In this document: piece by piece, positions 24,751 to 36,468 of the stretch
Layout: each line of letters opens with the position of its first letter
Numbering within the stretch: position 1 is the stretch's first letter
Assembly (NCBI GenBank): GCA_038363925.1
Contig: JAQQWL010000001.1
Span: 310,001-374,000 of the forward strand
Length of the DNA: 64,000 nucleotides
From: Apiospora phragmitis
Lineage: Eukaryota > Ascomycota > Sordariomycetes > Amphisphaeriales > Apiosporaceae
Reading direction: 5' to 3'
Program-made: the position numbers and the translations under genes
The notes under the pieces: model-generated
Seen by the model: the letters and a program-made list of their open reading frames with translations, nothing else
Databases searched by the model: none
Told to the model about the DNA's origin: nothing

Positions 24751-25765
24751 GTTGTACGTATGTGAATTTGGCGGGCTCGGCGACGAAAGAGGCACCGCAA
24801 ACGTGGCTTCTGGGGGGGTATCAAGGGGGTAGTAGTAAGACGTGGAAGTTGTATTCAAAATATCTGAGCCAACCTAAGGCCACGGCGGGCGATCATGGCT
24901 ATATCATCAGTCTATCTGAAGGCTGAAATGATATACACGTGCCCGTCTATCTTGCGGTAGATGCCTTTTACCGCTCATTCGTGGGATCCCGCGGTCCTTC
25001 TCAACTGCCGCCATCCTAGCATCCTCATCCGTATCGTCGTCGTTATACCATGACTCGCTTCGAGTTACTCAGCTTGGGATCTGGATGCGATAACCCTACT
25101 CTTTTGGATCCAACGATTTACCTGGATAGATAGGAGTGGACAGTATACCGGAACGTGGTGTGTTCTAGGCACAGCTGAAGCAAGGGTGCAAGGCGAGAGC
25201 CCCATCTCCACGCGTGCGACCTTGGAGCCAAATATCGTGGCTCTAGTTCTGTACTGGGAGACTGACCAGTACCGTCGCGAGTATTCATCACGTTTTTTCT
25301 TCTGCAGCCTCGCGTGAAGATATTTTTGTCGGAACTCAGTGGGGAACCTGGGTATCGCTTTAGTTGTGCGACCCCCGTTTCTGGGGATGGCTGAACTGAG
25401 GTCCCCTGCCATCAGGACCCTGTCGCCATATGCTGAGAGAAGCCCCATTTTGATACCGGAGTGGATCGTACGGGGCTCAATGGGCGCCTTGTAACCTCGT
25501 GAAACTATACCGGCTTATTGGTTATCACATTTTCACGTACTGGGTACACGTTCTCTGTCACCAACAACTCCCTGGGCCAAGTCGGATAGATTGGGCGACG
25601 GCTGGCTGCTAGGTGGGTAAATTTCTGGGTATGTAGATCGCATACCACCAAGTTGAGTGGTCTGCCACGTTGGGTACTAGCAGTATTCTCAGTAATTGCG
25701 AGCGTGGAACTACGTGTCGGAGGCAACATGCATAATCTATTCTGGAGGATATACTGGCTCTCTCT
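24751..25765. other. PKS promoter region and FAD-oxidase 3' flank
   Basis: About 1 kb. The left part lies upstream of the PKS ATG and should contain its promoter; the right part follows the flavoprotein stop. A 127-codon minus-strand frame (25065-25448) has no recognisable features and is probably chance. I found no clear binding-site motif. Confidence 0.5.
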
Positions 25766-27437
25766 CTACTCTATCAGGGGCTGGTACCACCTGAATACGT
25801 TATTGGGATCATACCGTTTCTTGAGATCTCTCAGCTTCTCCAGCCTCCACGGCTCTCCGTAGATGGCTTCTGGGGGATCTTTCATGGTCGACGTAGTATT
25901 CCCGTAATTGACATATTGATGAAGCTCGCCGTAGCCAGAGCTTTCTATGAACCTTCTCTTCCATCCGTCGAGATGCTTCTCGAACTCCTCCCGATATTCC
26001 AACTTCATAGGTGTTGCCATCAACATTCTTCAGAAAATCCCATTAGTTTCTTACAGATATGAAACGTCTGATACCATGGACTTACAGGAAGTGGTCGGAT
26101 GAAGAGCGCCAGGGGAACGCCGTGGCATCATCAGGGATCTCTCTGACCCGGTGGTGCGGCAGACACTCGAACATGGCGCCAAATGTCCCTTTGCCGGCGA
26201 ACTCGATGTTCTTGGCCTTCACGCTTTCAAAGAACTCCCGGGTGGTCTTGAGGTCAAACTTCCTGACACACGCGGCACTCATAATCTTGTAAGGCGCGAC
26301 CGTCCAGACCTCAGGCATACTCAGGAACTTGTTGTAGCCTTTGTAGGTCGTCCAAGGTAGTTCGGGCCACTCTACCGTTGCTTTCCCTGAGTGAATAGCA
26401 GGCTTGAGAGCCTCGAACCTGGCAATCCAAGGGTCTGCTTCGGTTTCTGGGCCGGACCAGACCAGGTTCACTAGAATCATGTGCTTCATTCATACTTCAT
26501 CAGTTGGGTTGTATGGGCGAGGTCTGAGAAAGGGGCTCACCTGTTTCCCCTCTGTACTCTTTCTCATCCACAAGACGAATATGGCCAGATCCTTCGGGAT
26601 GATCTCAGTCACTTCGTTCAAGGTGCTGAACACCTCATCGCACTGCTCGAGCTCGTACTCAAGATCCCAGGTGTAATGAATGCCACGGTTGGATTGCTTG
26701 TGCACCTGGAAGGTTGCCTCGACCGCGATTCCAAAGTTGTGGCCAGCCCCGCGAATTGCCCAAAACAGGTCCGCATTCTCCTTTTCCGAAGCGACGACGA
26801 TAGACCCGTCCGCGAGAACTAGCTTGCAGGAAACCATGTTGTCGTGCAAGAATCCATACTTACCCTGCAGGCGGCCAAGACCAGCACCCATAGACACTCC
26901 CATAACTCCTGTGGTTGGACAAGATCCCACATCTTGTTGTGCACTAATCAGACAGGCTTCATGATGGTCACGGATTGGGCTTTTTACTTACTGACTTCCA
27001 TGCCCACCTTATGTATAAACTTGACGAACTCGTCCGTGATGACGCCACCCCTACCGTTACCGTCTGGCTCTCTTTGTCAAAAGTCAACCCATTCAGAGTC
27101 CTCATGTCAATCAAGATGCCGTTTTGCAGATGCCTCATGGTTGATGTCACCGCATGATGACCGGCGCGAGGGGAAAACGGTATGTTTCTCCCCGTGGCAT
27201 ACTTGACGGTTTCCACGACATCATCGACGCAGCCCGGCTGGACGACGGCGGTGTAAGTCTGATATCAATAGGGTTAGCAGGTTATCTCCCGCGTATATCA
27301 TAAAGTATAGGATGGCTCTGTACCGGACGCTCGTACTCGGTGAATCTGAGATTTGATGCACCAAAGCCATCAGAGCCTGGATAGTGTAGGCGCCCACATG
27401 GCGAAAGGCGAGACGCGAGTTCGTGGTGGTCACCCAT
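25766..27437 (-). CDS. FAD-linked oxidase, berberine bridge enzyme type (one-base frame break)
   Basis: Five exons: 27437-27324, 27258-26992, 26932-26541, 26483-26086 and 26027-25766, about 477 aa once one missing base is allowed. The N-terminal FAD_binding_4 domain shows FSPRAGHHAV (usual position of the FAD-linking His), a GSCPTTGVMGVSMGAGLGRL loop and FWAIRGAGHNFGI. The C-terminal BBE domain shows YVNYGNTTS and KRYDPNNVFRWYQPL. Such enzymes oxidise alcohols or C-H bonds with O2 and are common PKS-cluster tailoring enzymes. Between TVTVG and GVITDEFVKF the frame shifts at a C4 run on the plus strand (27048-27051); one extra base restores TVTVGGGV. Everything downstream is intact, so a sequence error is likelier than loss. 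The third exon start at 26932 uses an AAG acceptor 12 nt past an earlier TAG, chosen because only it keeps phase. There is no signal peptide. Confidence 0.88.
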
Positions 27438-27808
27438 CCTTGATAGCAAGTAGTATGCAGCCCTTGAGATCAAGTGTTGATGTAGCAAGTGCCGAACGAC
27501 GAGGTCCTGCCAGCGAAGACACCTAAGGACAACCACATCACCAGTGATCGGCCAGCTTCGTCCTCTACTGGAATTCGGTTCGGGACTTAGAAGCTTGAGC
27601 GTCTAGGCGTGCTTTCTTCATGCTGGGGTATATTCTTGGCACCGGTCCCCTGACACTCACTCACGATGTGGTGGAGCCAATGAGGGTGGATCGCCATATG
27701 TGCAGAACAGATCGGCGAAAAGTTCCATGAACAACACTAGCTTGTTTGACCTAGGTCCACCGTACTGGCATATCTTCGCCCAAGGTCAAGCTATGTGGAT
27801 TCATAGTT
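27438..27808. other. Short intergenic gap upstream of the FAD oxidase
   Basis: This should hold the promoter of the minus-strand flavoprotein gene. No frame here is supported as a gene. Confidence 0.45.
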
Positions 27809-28546
27809 TTGGCTTGTCATGCCCACGTGCTGTCAAATCCCAATCATTGTCGGCAATCGAGCGACAGGGGATACGAGAGACGAGGGGGCCTTTCTCGACA
27901 GGGCTTGCTGGCTGTCGAAACATGCGATTGGGATGTCGGCGCCAGACCGACGCTGCTGCCAGTCGAGTCAACGAAATCATCCAACCAAGGGTATGCTCCT
28001 TTCACACTCGCCGAGGTTACAGAGGCAGACGTAGACCGCTTTCTGAAGCTGGTATTTACCAACTGAACTAGCAATAGACGGCCTACTCCGCCTGTCCTCA
28101 AGGACAAGCCTCTGGCAAAGTCGGGCTTGGTTATTGGAGCTTTGAATTAGGATGCGCCATCAAGCAAGAAACGTACTTCTGAAGGTACACGCAAGGTTGA
28201 GAAGGCCCGCACCAAGGGCAGTGTAGTCTACGCAAAGCCCATGATGGAAAAGGGCGTGGCAAGAGCTTGGTATGTCGACAGCAACAACAAACGTATCAAT
28301 GACGCCGATATCGTGTAGGATACAAAAGAAAGAATGACAAGACAGCTTTGGATTGAACTCTGCAACCATTGGGATTATGGTCACCTCGAATTCCGCGCTC
28401 AATGGTATCTGGAGCTGGCCAGATTCTTCGTCCGGAAGCACATTGCTGGAAATCGAGGTGAGTTCCAGCCCATCATGTCAATCGGCAAAGGCTTGAGCGG
28501 CCAGAAAGATTTCATTATTAAGGGCCTGGATGCATTCCCTTGGTGA
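27809..28546 (+). pseudogene. Decayed gene of unknown family with three in-frame stops
   Basis: One plus-strand frame stays protein-like from about 27970 to a final TGA at 28544-28546 but is interrupted by TGA (28064-28066), TAG (28148-28150) and TAG (28316-28318). Between the stops it reads as ordinary, charged protein, for example APFTLAEVTEADVDRFLKL, KGSVVYAKPMMEKGVARAWY and GHLEFRAQWYLELARFFVRK. All three stops can arise by a single C-to-T change from CGA or CAG, which fits mutational decay. No family is recognised, and the 5' end is not defined. It lies between two cluster genes, so it may be a lost cluster member or an old insertion. Confidence 0.55.
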
Positions 28547-28858
28547 CTCGGCACATAGGATGGAATTTGGGTTGGCAACATCATTATCGCACACAGTGGG
28601 TCAGTTGGGGCGAGAATTTATTACAGATACCAGAGTATGAAACTTTATAAAGTGACGTCCGGACCGGGCTACGCTACTTGACCGAATTATGCCAGACTAT
28701 CGGTACTTCTAAATTCAGAGAAACACGTGGGAAGAATATTTGGTCAAGCTGGATTGCTCTAGGTGGCCCTACCCCTAGCGTTAAGCGCGTTACGAGCCGA
28801 TTACCAGGTATCACCAGGAAGCGCGGTGTATGATACCAGCCCCGGACCATGTCGACTT
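28547..28858. other. Short gap, 3' flank of the P450
   Basis: About 310 bases between the relic and the P450 stop codon. Nothing recognisable is seen. Confidence 0.45.
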
Positions 28859-30516
28859 TCATCTGGCGAGTCTAAGACGACACAGGACACCCTCGTGTCT
28901 ATCGATGGAGCTTCCCGGTGCACAGGTAATGCCGAAGTTGCTGTAGTCCCTGGAGGAGTTGTCCAGGTCCAGGCCCTCTATGGCATCAAACTCCTGTAGC
29001 AGGCGGACGACCACGAACCCGGCCTCCGTCAGGGCAAACTGCTGCCCGATGCAGATGCGCGGGCCGCCATTGAAGGGGACGTAGTGGAAAAGCCCCGGCC
29101 TGCGCTTCTCCCACCTCTCAGGGACGAACTCGTCTGCGTCAGGACCCCAGAGATCCCGCCTGCGGTGCAGCACGTGCGTGCTGAAATTGACCTCGGTGCC
29201 GGCAGGTACGAAGATGGGCTGCGTCCCATCTGGGCCGCCGCCCGTCGGAAGCGTCGTATCTCGCTTGGCACACCGACTGTTCAAGGGGACGACCGAGTGA
29301 CGGCGCAGCGTCTCGTTCAGCACGTGCTGCAAGTAGGTACAGTTCTTCAGGTTCTCGAACGTGACGCTGTCTCCAGTCTTGCTTTCGGTGAAAGATGCGC
29401 CGAAATGTTGAATGACAACGTCGCGGAGCTTGGCAAAAACTCGCGGGTTTCGGATCAGAGAGTAAAAGACCCAGCCCGTCAGCGCCGCAGTCGTGTCGGT
29501 CCCGGCAGCAAGAAGCCCCAGAACTTGCTCGCGGACCTCGTCGCGATCTGCGCATCTGGCTCGCAGGGTATCAAGGAAGTCGTATTTGGCCCTGTTCTCC
29601 CCTGAGCGGACTGTTGCGTCTGCCTTGTCCATTGCGTCGTTGGTAAACTTGTGCATAACATCAGCAATGCGCCGCAGCTCCTTGTTTCCATAGATCCAGT
29701 AGAGCCCCCTGAGAGTCAGCCGCATGCGCAGTAGGGGAACCATCTGCTCCAGGGCCCAGTTCAGGTCCTGTTTCTTCTCGCCACGCAGCCTGGTCTCCAG
29801 CGAGTGCGCACTCTGGCCAAGGAAGACCTCCGTTGCGGAGTCGAGTGTGAATCGGGGCAAGAGCGCCGCGAGACTGACGGGTGCCGTCCAAGTTCGCCCA
29901 TGATTGTTCCGTGAGGTAGAAATGATTCCTTCAGAAGACTCGAGGAGGCACCTCATCATGCTCTGGAAGCGGCCTTCGAGAAGTCGAACGTTGGACACGT
30001 TCTCCCTGGTGAAAAGGGGTCGCATGACTTCCCTAGAGCTGTGCCATGCCGGACCGTCTACCGCGAATATACTGCGGCCGAGAAAAGCTTTAAGTTGGTC
30101 GTGCGCACATCACCCAGCTTGAAGTCGTCAAACTGTGTTGCCAAGATCGCTTGGATGTTTCGCGGCTCAGCAGTTATGAAGTTCGAGCTGCCCAGGACGT
30201 TCATACGCCACGTATAACGGCCCATCGCAGCAAACCGTCCCGTAACATACTCGGGCATCCTTTGGTCTCGATCAGCCTTGACACCATTTCGCACGATGTC
30301 GAGGCCCAATGGCCACTTCCTTGGCTCAGTTGGCACGCTGCCACAGCCAAGTCGACGGGCCTTCAGCCAGTGACGCCATGGACGGACGGTATAACTGTTG
30401 ATAAGCCTTAGAAGAACAAATACTGCTCCTAGGCTGATGAGCAACTCGATGCGATTGGACTTCGAGGTGAGGTAGAGCATAGCTCCATGGGCGTGATTGG
30501 AAATCTCGTTCGCCAT
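28859..30516 (-). CDS. Cytochrome P450, CYP52-like (one-base frame break)
   Basis: An intronless gene of about 552 aa if one missing base is allowed. An N-terminal membrane segment (about 21-40) precedes a basic hinge. Then come the CYP52-group signature ILATQFDDFKLGDVR, the segment DGPAWHSSREVMRPLFTREN, the I-helix AAGTDTTA, the K-helix ETLRRHSVVP, the PERW region FVPERWEKRRPG and the haem loop FNGGPRICIGQQFALTEAG. CYP52-like enzymes hydroxylate alkyl chains, often at the terminal carbon, so it could oxidise the reduced polyketide chain. The upstream frame runs to a stop at 30058, while the conserved sequence continues one frame over from about 30093. Comparing spacing with the family, exactly one base is missing in the short T and A runs at 30083-30093. 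Upstream and downstream parts are otherwise clean. It is divergent from the P450 at 31118. Confidence 0.88.
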
Positions 30517-31117
30517 TGTCCTTTGTGATGGATCGATGCCAGTGTTACTGCTATGTGAGCAACCTGCAACCGCTGCTTGAACGCCATATCAAGCAGTTGC
30601 AACTCCATGAACCGCTCACTTCCATCCTTCAGCGATAGCCCACATTGGTTAGAGTATGTAGAAGAGCATGTGGGCCATGACGAGAACAACGTGCTTCATA
30701 TGAGGCTTGGGGTTGGCTGATGGTTGCCGTGCCCCAGTGCTGATCTCTGGCAGGCTTTACCTGGAAGTTGGATAATATGTTAGGTATTTACCGCGCACTT
30801 GAAGAATAAGGGTCGTGTAACCATGAAGTTACACTGTGAGCTTGGAAATCCATCCTTTCCCACTTCCGAGTTTACAAGGATGCTGATTCGACTAGCATCC
30901 TAAATGGGGCTCAGGCAGGGACCAGGGCGAGAGATGGTTTCAGGGTACTCCTGGACTATTTCCAGCAATGAACGTTCTCCAGACATTTCCCTTCGCCCAG
31001 GACGACCATGGCTATAGCAAGTCATTATCTCATTATCGTATGAATACCAGTAGTCGGCGTTGTTCCAAGTCTGGTTCTCGTTGCCTGCGTTGAGACGAGC
31101 ATAACCACAGAAACTTG
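30517..31117. promoter_or_regulatory. Divergent promoter between two cluster P450 genes
   Basis: About 600 bases separate the start codons of the minus-strand CYP52-like gene and the plus-strand CYP65-like gene, so both promoters lie here and may share control. I see no repeated CGG-type palindrome that would name a pathway-specific Zn2Cys6 factor. Confidence 0.5.
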
Positions 31118-32881
31118 ATGAAAAGCTTCGTACGCTCCGTCAAGATGCCTGATTTGCTAAAAGATCTCCAAAAGGGGAATCTCGAGGCGCTTGTGGCCAA
31201 GCTGCCTCCCCTCACTGTCGGCAACGTCTTTCGAGGGATTGGTATCGCAGTAAGTTATTCCCTATGCCTAAATGAAATTGGGAAAGACTGAGCTGAGCAC
31301 CTATGACAGATTTTAGCATATATCATCTTAGTCAGGATCATCTATAACTTGTACTTCCATCCGTTGCGCAGTTTTCCTGGACCTCGACTTTGGGCCATTT
31401 CGCGCATGCCATGGCACTACACCAACCTCAAAGGAAGAATCACCTGGCGTATACGGGAACTCCATGATCAGTATGGGCCAGTGGTTCGCATCGCCCCGGA
31501 CGAGCTGTCTTATACTACGTCCTCGGCCTGGCGGAAGATCTATGGTCAGCGTACGCCGGAGTTCGCGAAGGCGCTCGATGGGCGAGGCATTGCCCCTACG
31601 AGCATCGGCGGACGCCCCTCATTGATGACCGAAACGCAAGAGAATCACCTGAGGTTGCGCAAGGCTATCAACCCGGCGTTCTCGGAGCGCGCACTAAGGG
31701 AACAAGAGCATTACCTTCAGGCCCATTCCACTAAGTTGGTCAAGGTTCTGACGGAAAAGTCCAAACAAGGGCCTGTGGATATGACAACATGGTATAATCT
31801 TGTCGCCTTCGACATTGTATCGGGTATGTATAGTCTCATTGAGTAGCTTTTGGGGATGCTCCGTTTGTCGTGGATGGTGCTAACACTTGTCCCAGATCTT
31901 GCATTTGGTGAGCCAGCCGGCTATCTCGATAATGCCGACCAGCCATGGATTCAGGTTATCCTTGACCGAGCCAAGGCAATCAAGTATTACCAGCTCGCGG
32001 TCTGGTATGGGTTCTTTGAATTTTTAAACTTGCTTACGCCCAAATATGTGACCGAGTCGAGGAAGAATCATATTGCCCTCACATCTGCAAAACTTGAGCG
32101 CCGTATGAACGCCGAGAACCCAGGTAAAGACTTCATGTCATTCATTCTGGAAAATGACGACCCAGCGGTTGAGAAGCTGTCCAAACTTGAGCTGGTTATG
32201 CTGGCAAGCAACTTCATCGTGGCGGGAAGTGGGACGTCAGCAGGAGGCATGTCCGGCCTCACATATCTCTTACTGCGCAATCCAGACAAGCTCGAGAAAT
32301 TGAAGAAGGAGATCCGAGAAACATTCAAGACAATCGAGGACATCACCATGGTTGGCACAGCGAAGTGCAAGTATCTCAATGCCTGCCTGGAGGAGGGTAT
32401 GCGCATGTACCCACCCACTCCGGGCTCGCTGCCACGCATAGTTCCCGGCAAGGGCCAGGAAATCGACGGCAAATGGGTGAAGGGCGGTATGGCCGTTGCT
32501 GTCAACCAATTTAGTGCCGGAACATCGGAGCTCAACTTCGCGCGCGCACGAGAGTTCCACCCGGAGCGATATCTAGAGCTACCTCCGGGATCCGAGTTCG
32601 CCAACGACGACAAAGCTGCGGCTCAGCCTTTCTCTATGGGCCAGCGGGTGTGTATTGGAAGATCGTAAGTTCACATTCGCTTGATCTCCCTTTTGTGGCT
32701 TATCTGACTGTCAATGTCCAGGATGGCATACGCCGAGATGCGATTGACCATGGCAAAGATGATGCTGAGCTTTGATCTGGAGCTCGCCGAGCCTGATCTA
32801 GATTGGTGGAATATGCAAGGGACTTACCTCGTTTGGGAGAAGATCCCGTTGATGATTCGGCTGCGTCCCAGGTTCGAGTAG
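31118..32881 (+). CDS. Cytochrome P450, CYP65-like, second copy
   Basis: Four exons (31118-31249, 31310-31823, 31896-32664, 32722-32881) give about 524 aa with all junctions in phase. A membrane anchor (about 44-58) runs into FHPLRSFPGPRLW. Then come the I-helix AGSGTSAGG, the K-helix EEGMRMYPPTPGS, HPERYLEL and the haem loop FSMGQRVCIG, followed by SMAYAEMRLTMAKM. It is clearly paralogous to the P450 at 14208: the segments YGPVVRIAPDELSYT and FSERALREQE recur with little change, and the last intron sits at the same codon and phase after the haem loop. It has two extra introns, so the duplication is old. The first ATG (31118) is used; a second ATG nine codons on would only trim the anchor's upstream tail. 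It is a tailoring enzyme of the cluster by position. Confidence 0.92.
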
Positions 32882-33735
32882 TTGTGATATGAGGTGCACT
32901 CGCCACCCATACTCTAGGACGATAGGAGTCATTATTGCGTCGCATGAACAGTAGAAGTAGAATGGTCAGAAATAACTGACAAGTCCTCATCATACCACTG
33001 GTATAGCCGTCGGGTACCTTCAGTTATTTCAGTCAAAACCAAAGTACCTATCACATGTAGTACTTGGACGGCTTGGAATTATACGGAGAGAGTTGACGTT
33101 TGACGCGCCCCAATCGTAGGACATGTTGCTAAACATCCCATGCCAAAGACCGCTTGGTTCCCACCAGCTTGCAGCTGAAATAGATAAGATTTGGCTGTCA
33201 AGGTATTCCCGGCTCCGAAAATCGCAAGGGTGATAAGACATCCTCTGCAAAAATGGGGTTTAAAAACAGAAATAACAAGGGAGTGGCTCGCTGGCTGAGG
33301 GTCGTATCACGCGGTTGTTCATGATGGTCGCTTAGTCCAAAACCCCGGGTTTCGTAGGACTCCAGCTTACAACCCTGTCAGTTACAGGGGTTGCTCCCGT
33401 GTTAGGACAAAGTTTAGCCATTCGCTTACACACGTGGTGATGAATAAACCGCATAGGCCCGCTTTGAAGTTGAAGAGAAAATATCGTGGTATCATCGCGC
33501 GTAGCTCCCTAATAACGGATGGCAGGGATATCGCTGGTAGGTAGGAAAAGAGGATGGCGATACCGAGATACTGCTGTATCCCTCAAGAGGGCATGGCTTC
33601 ACCGCTGCTGTTGCTAGATTTGATGCCATGAGCCAAAGAATACTCTTTTCAGTCGCTTAACCAGTCACCCATATCTCAGTGTACTTGTTCTGGACGTGTG
33701 GTGTGGTCTTTCATCGAACCTATCTGCATTCGGTC
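32882..33735. other. Intergenic, promoter of the sulfotransferase-fold gene
   Basis: About 850 bases without a supported frame. A small perfect inverted repeat, TACCA-C-TGGTA (32993-33003), sits inside a 13-base word, CACTGGTATAGCC, that also occurs in the first PKS intron (24334-24346). Confidence 0.5.
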
Positions 33736-34697
33736 ATGGCTCCTACCATGGACCCTTCAGTAGGGCAGACCGTAACGAAGCCTATGCAGGTGATGTCCCT
33801 TGGAATGACGAGGACAGGTAAGCATACATCTGCATCAGTTAATAGAGTCACACGCTGACATGTGTAAAAGGGTCCGCCTCCATCACACAAGCACTCACGA
33901 TACTCGGCTATCAGAATGTGCACCACGGAATCCAGGCCATAAGCAACCCCAATGACTGGGCCGTCTTTTCTCGCGCAAGCGACACGTTCTTCAAGACTCT
34001 CCCGTCCTACAAGGGGCAGTCCTTCGGGCGATCCGACTGGGACGAGGTATTTGGGCAGTGTGAGGCCGTCACTGATATGGGCTCCTTCTTTGCGCTCCCG
34101 CTCATTGAAGCGTACCCGGACGCAAAGATCGTCTTAGTTGAGCGCAATGTTGACAGCTGGTATGAGAGCATGGAGGAGGCGATTTTCAGCACGACCTGGG
34201 GCTGGCGAGCAAACCTGATTATCGACGTCTTTGGCCGTCTCATGAACCTGACGGGCGGGTTGACGATCCGAAAGATCATGCTTGGATACTACGAGGCGCG
34301 TAGTGTAAGCGAGATGAGAGCCAAAGCGAAAGACCGATACCGCAGACACTACGCCGAGATCCGGGCTGCGGTTCCTGAGGAACGGCTTTTGGACTATGAT
34401 CTCAAACAAGGATGGGGGCCGCTGTGTGAGTTTCTGGGCAAGCCTGTACCACAGATGCCGTTCCCACAGGTCAACAAGAGGGAGGATCATGTGGCAAGGG
34501 TCAGAGCCAAGCAAGACATGTTCCTCAAGGCGATGTGTAAGAAGACAATTCGAGCTCTCATTCCGTTGATCCTGAGCTCTGGGGCAGCAGGCATCGCAGT
34601 CTGGAGCTGGGGAAACCAGGATGCATTCGCTGGTGGCTTGAAGTGGACAAGGTCATTGATCGAGCCATTGATCGCACCGTTCGTTACCAAGCATTAG
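33736..34697 (+). CDS. Sulfotransferase-fold P-loop protein (Sulfotransfer_4 type)
   Basis: Two exons (33736-33817, 33871-34697) with a 53-nt intron in the middle of the P loop give about 302 aa. The loop MSLGMTRTGSAS (about 20-31) is the 5'-PSB site of this family; it would bind the phosphosulfate donor if the protein is active. DAKIVLVERNVDSWYES is the usual second conserved block (3'-phosphate contact Arg and Ser). A hydrophobic segment near the C-terminus (about 264-281) suggests membrane association. Relatives occur widely in fungal secondary-metabolite clusters, but few have a demonstrated sulfotransfer activity, so the reaction is uncertain. It follows the second CYP65-like gene in the same direction and closes the cluster on the right; the next gene is the spliceosomal lea1. 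Confidence 0.82.
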
Positions 34698-35206
34698 CAT
34701 GTCTGTGCTCCTCGAGATTGGACAAGCTGGATGGAGTTATCATAGGGGCCAAGGCTATTGAGACCGTCCAACTCTGTATCATTATAACCTCACACCCCCT
34801 GAACTGTATGTAAACAAATGACTGTTGTTCGTCGACCTCATTCTGAAGCTGATATGCTTTTAAGACGAATATTACCCTGTAACATTGAATGAGCATGGAC
34901 CCGTATGCAATAAACCGCCTAACCCCACTGATTAGCAGCAGCCAATCCTCACACCCGACCTGTCCAAGGCTGAAGTGCCTTTTGGTGCCGCTAAACAGCT
35001 AACTCGTTGCTCGCCGCATTTAACCTTACATCACAGCGATAGTGCATCTCGAAATTTTTGGGAGCTCTTCAGCCTCGTACGCGACGATACGACAGAAGCG
35101 GTGGGCGAAACAAGAATATTTCCAGTCACCTCCGCCGTCAACAAAGAGGTAAAGCAATATCGCCACAGCCCCCCGTGTTGACCGAAGCAACTCTTTTTTC
35201 GCCAAA
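34698..35206. other. Intergenic boundary between cluster and housekeeping genes
   Basis: About 500 bases between the sulfotransferase-fold gene and lea1, both on the plus strand. It contains the lea1 promoter. No other feature is recognised. Confidence 0.5.
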
Positions 35207-36226
35207 ATGAGGCTCACGGTCGAGCTCCTCCAGAACTCGCCGTCATGGCTCAACGCACTGAAGGAGCGTGAGCTTGATCTCCGAGGTACGTTTGAAAAGA
35301 GCAGATACTACACTGGTTGATCTATCCCAATTAGCCATATCGCCAAACAAAACCAAAGCCAAAAGACAGAGAGCAGAGTTGATAGCGATTTTCTTCGCCC
35401 CGTGAACAGGACATCGCATCCCCGCCATCGAGAACCTGGGTGTCGCCGGTGTAAGTTGCACCACCGCCATTCCTTTCCCCGTCTTGCATGACTAGAGACT
35501 GTCCCTGTACTAACCAGCGCACCTTTCCACACAGCCGCAAGATGCCATTGACCTCGTCGACAACGATATCCAAGTGCTGGGCAACTTCCCTCTGTCGCCA
35601 CGCATCCGCACCCTCCTGTTAGCCCGCAATCGCATCGCATCGATCCAGCCCACGCTCGCCAACTCCATCCCGAACCTCACGACCCTGCAGCTCGAGTCGA
35701 ACAACCTGACCGAACTGGCTGATTTGGATCCTCTGGGCACATTCGCGAACCTCACGCACCTGGTACTACGGGACAACCCCGTGACGAAGAAGGAGGTGAG
35801 TTGCTGCCCGTCCTCTCATCCGGTGTTCCTGGAACTAAATACTAAACGCCTTCGGTTTAGCACTACCGATACTGGGTCCTCTGGCGATGCCCACGCGTGC
35901 GGTTCTTAGACTACGAAAAGGTCAAGCTGGCGGAGCGCACCCAGGCGACCACCCTCTTCGGCACGGCCGAGGAGCCCACGGAGCTGACCTCGAAGCTCAT
36001 GGGCATCAAATCCAAGACGTTCGACGTCTCTTCCGCATCCAACGGGCCTTCGGGCGATCTCTCGACTAGGATGTCGAGGATCAAGCTTACGGACCAGGAG
36101 AAGAAGCGGTTGCAGGATATGATCAAGAAGGCGACGAGCTTGGACGAGATCACGCGGCTGGAGACCATGCTGCGGGAAGGACGTTTGCCCGCCGGCGTCC
36201 ACGCTGGGGACGAAATGGAAGAGTAG
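35207..36226 (+). CDS. lea1: U2 snRNP protein A' (leucine-rich repeat)
   Basis: Four exons (35207-35285, 35410-35450, 35535-35795, 35861-36226) give 248 aa, the usual size for U2A'. The N-terminus MRLTVELLQNSP and the repeats (ERELDLRGHRIPAIENLGV, DAIDLVDNDIQVLGNF, IRTLLLARNRIASI, LTTLQLESNNLTEL, LTHLVLRDNPVT) form the LRR solenoid, capped by HYRYWVLWRCPRVRFLDYEK, a hallmark of this protein. In the spliceosome it binds U2B'' and stem-loop IV of U2 snRNA. A basic C-terminal helix (MSRIKLTDQEKKRLQDMIKK) follows. Exon 2 is only 41 nt. Splice phases all agree, and the start is the first ATG. Confidence 0.95.
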
Positions 36227-36468
36227 AGAGGACATGAGTAGATGTGGACTTCATTCATTCAAAAACATAGATGATTACGACACTGGCAACTGGCGTTGAT
36301 TGCTTCGCTATAACATGAAAAGTTGATGGATTATACCCAGACTCAAGGCAATACAAATATTTTCGTCCACTAATGCTATTTTTCTGAAAGACCAGCTCTA
36401 TGCGCTAAGGTTCTGTCGCGAGTGTTTCCTCAATGATTTCCTCGTCGCTATCGTGATTGTACTGCCGC

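Noticed and set aside
25065..25448. 127-codon minus-strand frame upstream of the PKS
   Set aside because: No recognisable sequence, and it occupies the expected PKS promoter region.
28030..28085. tRNA-like words (reverse complement TAGTTCAGTTGGTAAATACC)
   Set aside because: No B box or paired ends, and the stretch lies inside the protein-like frame of the decayed gene.
30058..30100. An intron to explain the frame change in the CYP52-like P450
   Set aside because: Any GT-AG pair here would be under about 50 nt and would remove the conserved FDDFKLG segment; a single missing base fits the family spacing exactly.
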